This document shows positions 7,529-13,490 of a DNA stretch of 13,490 nt, piece by piece. The stretch comes from an uncultured Treponema sp. (GTDB lineage: Bacteria; Spirochaetota; Spirochaetia; Treponematales; Treponemataceae). A program made the translations under genes and the position numbers. The stretch's first letter is position 1. Each line of letters opens with the position of its first letter. The notes beneath the pieces are model-generated. The model was not told where the DNA came from. It did no database searches and worked only from the letters and a program-made list of their open reading frames with translations. The DNA lies in contig CALELJ010000004.1 of NCBI GenBank assembly GCA_937902445.1, positions 1 to 13,490 of the forward strand, read 5' to 3'.

Positions 7529-8787
7529 AAAAATTAAGGGAAAGATTTTTTAATCCATTTTTCATTGCATCATTGTTTTTTGCAGTGGTGGTTTACGGTG
7601 GCTTTTTGCCATTGAAAGAAAGAAAATCATATTCAGGTGTAGTGCCTTACGGGAAGATTTTTTCTGTCTCGGGGAAGGTGAGTTCAAATCCTGTATTGAA
7701 TTCCTCGGGCCGGTATTATTCTTTTCGCCTTGATCTTGAAAGGGTAGAAGGTGAAGTCGATGGAACTGCAATTTCCTCAGATGCAGCTGGTACCATCAAT
7801 TGTCTTTTAAAAAGTGAGATAGTCGAAGCAATTTATCCGGGAAAACTTTATTCAAGTCATGGTGCCGGTATTCTTGTGGAAAATGGAGAAAAAATAGTTT
7901 TCCATGGCAGACCGGCCGGGGATTTTTTCATCTGCAATCAGGCGGAACAGCTGCAGCCACCTTCAACAGCTGTCGGAAAGCTTAGTCATTTCAGGGCTCT
8001 ATGCAGGCTTCAGTTCAAAAGGCTGATGTACGGCTGGAAAGATGCAGGTGGATTTGTGCTTGCACTTCTTTCCGGTTCCAGGGAATATACGGATAAAAAA
8101 CTTTCTGATGACTTCAGGAGATCCGGGCTTTCTCATATACTTGCCTTGAGTGGAATGCACCTTTCTTTTTTTTCAGCTTTATCCTCCGGCTTGTTTTCAA
8201 AAATATTCGGAAAGAAATTTTCTTCGTTGGTTCAGCTGGTGGGAATTCTTGCTTTTGTGTGGTTTGCAGGTCTTTCACCATCGCTGCTTAGGGCACTGCT
8301 TTGTGCACTTATCATGATGCTGTGTAAATCCGTTTTTTCACTGAACGCAGACAACTTCATCATTTTGTGTTCCGTATTTCTTCTGCATTGCTTTATAGCG
8401 CCCCGGGACATGTTTTCCGCGGCCTTCCTTCTTTCATATGCTGCACTTGCAGGTATACTCTTGTTTTCCGATATCCTTGACTGCAGGCTTGGATCCATTG
8501 TTCCACACTCCATCTCATCTTCTTTAGCGGCCTCAATTTCCGCCCAGACTGCTACAAGCCCCATAAGTCTTTTGCTTTTCAGGACTTTGACCCCAGGCGG
8601 AATAATTGCAAGCCTTGCTGTTTCTCCCCTGGTTAACCTGTTCATGACTCTTTCAGTATTTTCCATATGCATTTGTCTTGCAATGCCTTTTCTATCACCT
8701 GTCTTTTGCTTTATAATGAATGTCATATATAAAATCATCAGTTTTCTGGCAGGCATGTTTTCATACATTCCTCCTGTCGTATTTTAA
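7522..8787 (+). CDS. comEC: Short ComEC/Rec2-family protein (competence channel domain only)
   Basis: ComEC forms the inner-membrane channel for single-stranded DNA during transformation. This 421-residue protein has an N-terminal membrane segment (about 11-29), an OB-like extracytoplasmic region (about 40-135) and a polytopic Competence domain. The domain includes LSHILALSGMHL (203-214), AGLSPSLLRA (249-258) and LLSYAALAG (303-311). Full ComEC proteins run to about 750 residues and end in a metallo-beta-lactamase-like domain thought to degrade the non-transported strand. That domain is absent here, and the next gene (rsmA) starts at once, leaving no room for it. Start is GTG at 7522, overlapping the previous gene by 7 bases with no clear RBS, so re-initiation after the HEAT-like gene is likely. 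No other competence gene is in the window, so a role in DNA uptake is unproven. Confidence 0.88.
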   Translation: MVEKLRERFFNPFFIASLFFAVVVYGGFLPLKERKSYSGVVPYGKIFSVSGKVSSNPVLNSSGRYYSFRLDLERVEGEVDGTAISSDAAGTINCLLKSEIVEAIYPGKLYSSHGAGILVENGEKIVFHGRPAGDFFICNQAEQLQPPSTAVGKLSHFRALCRLQFKRLMYGWKDAGGFVLALLSGSREYTDKKLSDDFRRSGLSHILALSGMHLSFFSALSSGLFSKIFGKKFSSLVQLVGILAFVWFAGLSPSLLRALLCALIMMLCKSVFSLNADNFIILCSVFLLHCFIAPRDMFSAAFLLSYAALAGILLFSDILDCRLGSIVPHSISSSLAASISAQTATSPISLLLFRTLTPGGIIASLAVSPLVNLFMTLSVFSICICLAMPFLSPVFCFIMNVIYKIISFLAGMFSYIPPVVF

Positions 8788-8797
8788 GGATATTTTT

Positions 8798-9676
8798 ATG
8801 GAACACCCTGATTACAATTCACCTGTGCAGCTGAAGGCATTTCTTGATGAACATGGATTTGCAATGCAAAAAAAGTTCGGACAGAATTTCATGATCAATG
8901 GTGATGCAAGAACGAAAATAGTTGACGTACTTGACCCAAAGGAAGGTGAGCTCATCTGGGAAGTTGGTCCAGGTCTTGGCTGCATGACGGAAGAAATCAT
9001 GGATCGTGGGGCTGTGCTCAATGCTTTTGAAATTGACAAGGGCTTCATAGGTCTTCTCCATGGTTTTTTTGAGGAACAGGAAAAGAAGGGACAGTTCAGC
9101 ATTACGGAAGGTGATGTCCTTAAGACATGGAAAAAGAAGTTTCATGAATCTGAAAAAATTCCGGCCAAACTTTTTGGAAATTTGCCGTATAATATTGCCG
9201 CAACTTTCATAGCTGACACCATTACGGAAGGTCTTCTATTTGAAAAATGTGTTTTTACAGTTCAGAAGGAAGTTACCGAGAGAATTGCAGCAGCCCCTGG
9301 AACTGAAAACTATTCCGCATTCAGCGTTCTGTGCCAGTGGCAGTATGATGTGAAAAAAGGCATTGTTCTTTCCAGTGCAAATTTCTGGCCTCGTCCAAAT
9401 GTTGCTTCTCAGGCGGTTTCTCTTTTAAGAAAGGAAGTTCCGGTTGAATGCAGCGACAACAGGCTTTTTGTAAAGGTCGTTCATGCCTTGTTTGCCGCAA
9501 GAAGAAAGACCTTGCTGAACAATATAAAGCCTCTTTTGCTAAAAGGCATGGATGCTGATGAAATTTTTGATAAGGCTGGAATAAGCAAATCTGAACGTGC
9601 AGAAAATCTTACAGTAGAGCAGTTTGCACGGATTACCGATGTGTTGTCTGAAAGTCTTCGTTCTGCTAAAATCTAA
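8798..9676 (+). CDS. rsmA: 16S rRNA (adenine1518-N6/adenine1519-N6)-dimethyltransferase
   Basis: RsmA (KsgA) dimethylates two adjacent adenines in the helix 45 loop of 16S rRNA during late small-subunit assembly, using S-adenosylmethionine. The 292-residue protein has KKFGQNF (25-31), the SAM-binding EVGPGLG (55-61), the acidic residue in FEID (77-80) and the catalytic motif GNLPYN (127-132). The C-terminal helical domain has FAARRKTLLNN. A longer reading frame opens at 8720, but the ATG at 8798 is chosen. It has aagga 7 bases upstream, and the extra codons would be read from inside comEC in another frame. The RBS overlaps the comEC stop codon, pointing to coupled translation. Loss of RsmA gives kasugamycin resistance in other bacteria. 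Confidence 0.97.
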   Translation: MEHPDYNSPVQLKAFLDEHGFAMQKKFGQNFMINGDARTKIVDVLDPKEGELIWEVGPGLGCMTEEIMDRGAVLNAFEIDKGFIGLLHGFFEEQEKKGQFSITEGDVLKTWKKKFHESEKIPAKLFGNLPYNIAATFIADTITEGLLFEKCVFTVQKEVTERIAAAPGTENYSAFSVLCQWQYDVKKGIVLSSANFWPRPNVASQAVSLLRKEVPVECSDNRLFVKVVHALFAARRKTLLNNIKPLLLKGMDADEIFDKAGISKSERAENLTVEQFARITDVLSESLRSAKI

Positions 9677-9678
9677 TC

Positions 9679-10392
9679 ATGAGTGAAGTTGCAGTTGCTG
9701 AAAACCTGAATGAAATACTCAGCCAGATAGATGAGGCTGAAAAAAAATCCGGCCGTCCCAAAGGAAGCGTAAAGCTTTGCGCCGTCAGCAAATTTCATCC
9801 TGTGGAATCTGTCATTTCCGCCATGAATGCAGGACAGGTACTTTTTGGAGAAAACCGTGTACAGGAAGCCTATGAAAAATTTACTTCACTGGGCGACAGG
9901 AATTTTGAGCTTCATATCATAGGACAGCTTCAGAGCAATAAAGTAAAAAAGGCTGTTGAAGTTGCTTCATGCATCCAGTCCGTTGACAGGGAAAGTTTGC
10001 TTGAAGAAATTGAAAAACAGGCCTCAAAAATCAATAAGACAATAAAAATTTTCTTTGAGGTGCACACGGGTGAAGACAGCAAAAGTGGTTATGCCGACAA
10101 GGAAGCACTTTATGATTCCGCCCGAAATTGTGCAGATGGTCTTTATCCTCACATAATTCCCTGTGGCTTGATGACAATGGCTCCCTTTACTGATGATGAA
10201 TCCCTTATCAGGAAATCTTTTTCTGCATTGAGAAAACTACGTGATGAGATGAATGTGGATTTTCCTCAGCTGCCGGTTAAAGAACTCAGCATGGGTATGA
10301 GCGGTGATTTTAAAATCGCCATTGAAGAGGGAAGCACCATGGTCAGAGTAGGGACTGCAATTTTTGGAGAAAGAGATTACAGCAAAAAATGA
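9679..10392 (+). CDS. yggS: YggS/PLPBP-family pyridoxal phosphate-binding protein
   Basis: This 237-residue single-domain TIM-barrel protein matches the YggS/YBL036C family. Visible marks are KLCAVSKFHP with the PLP lysine K38, FGENRVQEA (56-64), HIIGQLQSNKVK (79-90), GLMTMAP (163-169), LSMGMSGDF (203-211) and the phosphate-binding end MVRVGTAIFGER (221-232). The family has no known catalytic activity. It keeps the pool of PLP and related vitamers in balance, which affects amino-acid metabolism. The length is normal. The ATG is 2 bases after the rsmA stop and has no good RBS, so translation probably depends on coupling. The last 4 bases overlap the next gene (ATGA). Confidence 0.95.
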   Translation: MSEVAVAENLNEILSQIDEAEKKSGRPKGSVKLCAVSKFHPVESVISAMNAGQVLFGENRVQEAYEKFTSLGDRNFELHIIGQLQSNKVKKAVEVASCIQSVDRESLLEEIEKQASKINKTIKIFFEVHTGEDSKSGYADKEALYDSARNCADGLYPHIIPCGLMTMAPFTDDESLIRKSFSALRKLRDEMNVDFPQLPVKELSMGMSGDFKIAIEEGSTMVRVGTAIFGERDYSKK

Positions 10393-10883
10393 AAAATATT
10401 TTAAGTTTTCTTCTGGCATTTATCATAGTCTCGGTTTCTGCACCTCAGCGTGCCTATTGCGCCGGCAGTGAAGAGCCTGTTCCATATGAAGATTCTGAAT
10501 TTCCTCAGTGGGCCCTGGATCTAAGAAGGTTTGAGGTCATTTCTCTTGGTTCCGTGCCTTTTGCCATGATTGGCGTTACCCTTATTTATGGTGCCATAGA
10601 AATCAACCGTGGTAACAGAAGTTCAATGCCAAATCCATTGAATCCAGGTGATTTTGGAGAATATGGGCAGCTTAAGGTTCTTGGCTTGACTTTGCTTACC
10701 GGCGTCTGCATTGCAACAATTGACTTTACTGCCAATAAAATAAAAAAACACAGACAAAGAAAAGTGATGGAAAAAATCAATGCATCCAGACAGGTCGACA
10801 TCATACCTCTTTATGAAAACAGTGTTGAAACAGAGATTGTTGAAGACGAAAACAACTTGACGGATGATGACGGAACCCAATGA
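10389..10883 (+). CDS. Small conserved-looking membrane protein of unknown function
   Basis: I cannot assign a function. The 164-residue product begins with a signal sequence (hydrophobic 4-17, possible cleavage near AYCA, 22-25). A motif-like stretch follows, FPQWALDLRRFEVISLGSVP (38-57), and then two membrane segments at about 51-70 and 96-113. After a basic cluster (KKHRQRK, 119-125) the tail is acidic and low in complexity (149-162). The charge pattern suggests a small inner-membrane protein with a cytoplasmic basic patch. The start overlaps the YggS stop as ATGA, and the stop overlaps the next start the same way, so it is a true operon member. Confidence 0.75.
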   Translation: MKNILSFLLAFIIVSVSAPQRAYCAGSEEPVPYEDSEFPQWALDLRRFEVISLGSVPFAMIGVTLIYGAIEINRGNRSSMPNPLNPGDFGEYGQLKVLGLTLLTGVCIATIDFTANKIKKHRQRKVMEKINASRQVDIIPLYENSVETEIVEDENNLTDDDGTQ

Positions 10884-11869
10884 TGGCTTATTTTTCAAAT
10901 ACCGTTCCACCAACATATAATAAATCCGACCGCCTTGATAAATATATTGCAAGTCTGTCCAACGGAATGAACCGGAGCAAGCTTAAAAGCGGTGTCGTCA
11001 GCATTCTTGTTAATGGTAAAAAGCAGAAAATTTCCTATAAGGTCCGCCCGGGAGATAAAATCGACATCCAGTGGGAAGAAAACATACCCGATAATATTGA
11101 GCCCCAGGATATTCCTCTGGACATTATCTATGAAGACGACAATGTCTGTGTCGTAAATAAAGCCCAGGGAATGGTTACCCATCCTGCCTGCGGCAACTGG
11201 GATGGTACTCTTGTCAATGCGCTGCTTTTCCATTGGGGCAGGGAGTCAATAAAAGAGATTAAGGAAGACGGAGCTTGTGCCAGTGTGATTCTGGCAAACA
11301 GAAGGCCCGGCATTGTCCATAGACTTGATAAGGAAACATCAGGAATAATCATTACCGCCAAGAACAGGGATACTGAAGAGTACCTTGCAGCCTTGTTCCG
11401 GAATCATAAAAAAATCATGAAGGAATATATCGCCATATGCATGGGGCGTCCTCAGCATCAGCATGGCGTTGTAAAGACTCAGATCATCAGGGATCCAAGG
11501 GACAGAAAAAAGTTCCGTGCGGCTTTGGATACAGATGAAGGAAAATATGCTGAGACACACTACAGCTGCATTGCATGTTATGGTGAGTACTCGCTTATGA
11601 GACTGAGGATTGTTACTGGCCGTACCCATCAGATCAGAGTACATATGAAATTCCTTAATTGTCCAATTCTTGGAGACGGAGTGTATGCAAGGCAGGACAG
11701 GAAATTCCCAAATGCAACTCTCATGCTCAACGCCCATAAGCTTGTCATAAGATTACCGGGAAAAAATGAACCTTCAGTTTTTTCAGCTCCAACACCACAG
11801 CGTTTCCTTGAGGTAATGAAAGTACTTCACAGGGATTTCGATAAGGTGATTTTACCTAAGGACAGATGA
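10880..11869 (+). CDS. RluA-family 23S rRNA pseudouridine synthase with S4 domain (RluC/RluD type)
   Basis: The 329-residue protein converts specific uridines in large-subunit rRNA to pseudouridine. An N-terminal S4 RNA-binding domain (about 17-64, RLDKYIASL and VNGK) precedes the catalytic domain. The catalytic aspartate is D150 in GIVHRLDKETSG, and GRTHQIRVH (247-255) is the conserved C-terminal active-site motif. This layout fits RluD or RluC, but sequence alone does not settle the target uridines, so no symbol is given. The start codon pair is ATGATG at 10880; either ATG could be used, and the first overlaps the previous stop codon. The next gene starts directly at its TGA. Confidence 0.93.
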   Translation: MMAYFSNTVPPTYNKSDRLDKYIASLSNGMNRSKLKSGVVSILVNGKKQKISYKVRPGDKIDIQWEENIPDNIEPQDIPLDIIYEDDNVCVVNKAQGMVTHPACGNWDGTLVNALLFHWGRESIKEIKEDGACASVILANRRPGIVHRLDKETSGIIITAKNRDTEEYLAALFRNHKKIMKEYIAICMGRPQHQHGVVKTQIIRDPRDRKKFRAALDTDEGKYAETHYSCIACYGEYSLMRLRIVTGRTHQIRVHMKFLNCPILGDGVYARQDRKFPNATLMLNAHKLVIRLPGKNEPSVFSAPTPQRFLEVMKVLHRDFDKVILPKDR

Positions 11870-12622
11870 ATGACGGAACTCTATGATAAAATTAAAGTCA
11901 TTCATTCTCCGACAGAGAGCGAACCTTTTGCAATTCTCGATAAGCCAAGAGGACTTCCAAGTGCTCCGCTTAAGGAAGGAGATCAGTCTGCCTTGACCTG
12001 GGCCTTGCAGAATTTTCCTGAGATAAAAAATGTGGCTGGGAAAAAAACGGTTGAATATGGACTTGTCCACAGAATAGATACTGAGACCAGGGGACTTCTT
12101 CTCATCGCATGCAGTCAGGCTTTTTATGATGAAATAATCACCGAGCAGACTAACGGTCGTTTCATCAAATCCTATGTGGCTGAATGCCGTGAAATAAAAG
12201 AAGAAAGTCTTCCGGAAGGGTTTACGAACGTTAGTTGTGATATAAAAAATCTATTGGGTGGTATAAAAAATCATACAGCTGGCAGGATTACCCTTGCGCT
12301 GACTTCAAGATTCAGGCCATTTGGCTTAAAAAACAGGGAAGTCAGGCCGGTGTCAGAAAGTTCCGGGAAAGCCGCCTTGAAAAAAGCGTCGGAAAAAAAA
12401 TACAGCACTAAAATTTTTCTTGAGAGGACTGAAGACGGAACTGTAAAGGCCACCTGCACAATCGCTGAAGGTTATAGGCATCAGGTCAGGTGTCATCTTG
12501 CCTGGATAGGTTTTCCTGTAAAAAATGACGGACTGTACGATCCACATGCATCTGACGGGGAAGAATTTTCATTTACCGCCGTTTCCCTTGAATTCCTTGG
12601 AATGAAATTCAGCCTTGTGTGA
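11870..12622 (+). CDS. RluA-family pseudouridine synthase without S4 domain
   Basis: This second pseudouridine synthase, 250 residues, is only distantly similar to its neighbour. It keeps the catalytic aspartate D70 in GLVHRIDTETRG, the FAILDKPRGLPSAP entry strand (20-33) and the end motif EGYRHQVRCHLAWIGFPVKND (about 200-220). It has no S4 domain. An unusual inserted stretch, SRFRPFGLKNREVRPV (146-161), lies between the two halves. Its RNA target, rRNA or tRNA, cannot be read from the sequence. The ATG follows the previous TGA with no gap (TGAATG) and has no good RBS, so translation is probably coupled. It is the last gene of the operon. Confidence 0.88.
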   Translation: MTELYDKIKVIHSPTESEPFAILDKPRGLPSAPLKEGDQSALTWALQNFPEIKNVAGKKTVEYGLVHRIDTETRGLLLIACSQAFYDEIITEQTNGRFIKSYVAECREIKEESLPEGFTNVSCDIKNLLGGIKNHTAGRITLALTSRFRPFGLKNREVRPVSESSGKAALKKASEKKYSTKIFLERTEDGTVKATCTIAEGYRHQVRCHLAWIGFPVKNDGLYDPHASDGEEFSFTAVSLEFLGMKFSLV

Positions 12623-12659
12623 TGGTGAGAATTCCTTCTGTTTTTGATTGATTCCTTTA
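12623..12659. other. Intergenic gap with no visible terminator before trpS
   Basis: The operon ends at 12622, and I see no GC-rich hairpin followed by a T run in the space before the trpS promoter. Read-through from the operon into trpS, or factor-dependent termination, is therefore possible. Confidence 0.4.
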
Positions 12660-12688
12660 TTGAAAAAAAAGCCCCGATGGAATATTAT
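12660..12688 (+). promoter_or_regulatory. Promoter of trpS
   Basis: A -35 TTGAAA (12660-12665) and a -10 TATTAT (12683-12688) are separated by exactly 17 bases. Transcription would start near 12695 and give a leader of about 28 bases. The leader contains the RBS gagg (12709-12712), 10 bases before the ATG. The leader is too short for a T-box or a trp attenuator. Confidence 0.65.
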
Positions 12689-12722
12689 ATCTTTCAAACA
12701 TTTATATTGAGGTTTATATAAA

Positions 12723-13490
12723 ATGGCAGAAGAAAACAATGAATTTGATCCAAATAAGACTTTTGAAGCCGCTGTTGAACGTTCAAAGGCTCTTGAAGCA
12801 GATATTGCAGTAAATCCAAAAAAATATCGTGTGCTTACAGGCGACAGACCTACAGGACGTCTCCATATCGGTCATTATTTTGGATCCCTCCAGAATCGTG
12901 TACGCATCTCAAAAATGGGTGTTCCTACAATGATTCTCATTGCAGACTATCAGGTTCTTACTGACCATGATGCTTTTGATAAAATCAGCCAGAATACAAA
13001 GCAGCTTGTAATTGACTATCTTGCTGCCGGTATCGAACCTGGTGATGACGTTATCATCTACCCACATTCATATATTCCTGAATGCAACCAGCTTATGCTT
13101 CCGTTCATGACATTGGTAAGCAATTCCGAGCTTAGCCGCAACCCGACAGTCAAGGAAGAAATTCAGAGTGCCGGCCTTACAAACGTAAATGCGGGCATGT
13201 ACACATATCCGATTCATCAGGCTTGTGATATTCTTTTCTGCAAGGGAAACGTCGTTCCTGTTGGAAAAGACCAGCTTCCTCATATTGAACTTACACGCAA
13301 CATTGCAAAATCTTTCAATAAGAAATTCTGCAAGGGACGTGACCCGATCTTCCCGTTGCCACAGGCACTTTTGTCAAAGACTCCAAGCATTATGGGGCTT
13401 GACGGCAACCAGAAAATGTCAAAGAGCCGCAACAACGCCATCTTCCTCTGCAATACTGAGGATGAGACTGCAGCCCTCATTAAAAAAGCA
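12723..13490 (+). CDS. trpS: Tryptophanyl-tRNA synthetase, 3' end beyond the window
   Basis: Translation from the ATG at 12723 gives 256 residues with no stop up to the window edge. This class I synthetase charges tRNA-Trp with tryptophan using ATP. The Rossmann-fold signatures are GRLHIGHYFGS (HIGH at 48-51) and KMSKS (230-234). Tryptophan-site features include TYPIHQACDILF (160-171) and VPVGKDQLPHIELTR (177-191). The family is usually 330-350 residues long, so roughly 100 residues should lie outside. The protein has about 35 residues before the normal first strand (YRVLTGDRPTG, 35-45), and there is no other in-frame ATG before codon 64, so the extension seems real. It has its own promoter, separate from the upstream operon. 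Confidence 0.97.
   Translation, partial: MAEENNEFDPNKTFEAAVERSKALEADIAVNPKKYRVLTGDRPTGRLHIGHYFGSLQNRVRISKMGVPTMILIADYQVLTDHDAFDKISQNTKQLVIDYLAAGIEPGDDVIIYPHSYIPECNQLMLPFMTLVSNSELSRNPTVKEEIQSAGLTNVNAGMYTYPIHQACDILFCKGNVVPVGKDQLPHIELTRNIAKSFNKKFCKGRDPIFPLPQALLSKTPSIMGLDGNQKMSKSRNNAIFLCNTEDETAALIKKA

Noticed and set aside
8232..8768. 178-codon open frame on the - strand inside comEC
   Set aside because: It is antisense to hydrophobic membrane segments, which tend to leave the opposite strand open. The product is methionine- and charge-rich with no domain pattern.
8720..8797. Longer reading frame upstream of the rsmA start
   Set aside because: The extra codons overlap the end of comEC in another frame, while the ATG at 8798 has aagga 7 bases upstream and gives a normal-length RsmA.

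Overview
The window looks like the chromosome of a host-associated treponeme (spirochaete). I infer this from moderate GC, the frequent ctt/ctg and gaa/aag codons, a YcgR-like PilZ protein with an N-terminal membrane anchor, a lone competence-type ComEC, and an exported HEAT-like protein next to rRNA-modification genes. The genus is an inference from gene content and style, not a database result. No tRNA, rRNA, CRISPR array or insertion sequence is visible.

Layout. (1) 1-219 is the tail of a GlmS-like sugar isomerase reading frame that breaks off inside the sugar-isomerase (SIS) region. It is followed by a strong hairpin terminator at 255-284. (2) 334-2676 is an HrpB-type DEAH-box helicase on the + strand, with a -10 box so close to its ATG that the transcript may be leaderless. 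(3) 2677-2862 is a convergent intergenic region holding a nested inverted repeat and a terminator-like hairpin. (4) On the - strand, threonine synthase (4275-2863) has its own good promoter. Upstream of it lies a CPBP-family membrane protein (4999-4334), starting at GTG with no visible ribosome binding site (RBS). (5) A short AT-rich divergent region (5000-5068) separates these from a long + strand operon, 5069-12622. Its order is a PilZ protein, an exported HEAT-like protein, a short ComEC, RsmA (KsgA), a YggS-type PLP protein, a small membrane protein of unknown function, an RluC/RluD-type pseudouridine synthase with an S4 domain, and an RluA-family pseudouridine synthase without S4. (6) trpS starts at 12723 under its own promoter and runs off the window end.

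The eight-gene operon is very tight: neighbours overlap by 4-7 bases or lie 0-12 bases apart. It mixes c-di-GMP sensing, a DNA-uptake-type channel, three rRNA-modifying enzymes and a PLP homeostasis protein. Most of it is housekeeping. The less ordinary points are the broken glmS remnant, the two apparently leaderless genes, the nested inverted repeat, the ComEC with no nuclease-like C-terminal domain, and two unassigned envelope proteins embedded in the operon. I did not find a clearly new multi-gene defence or mobile system.
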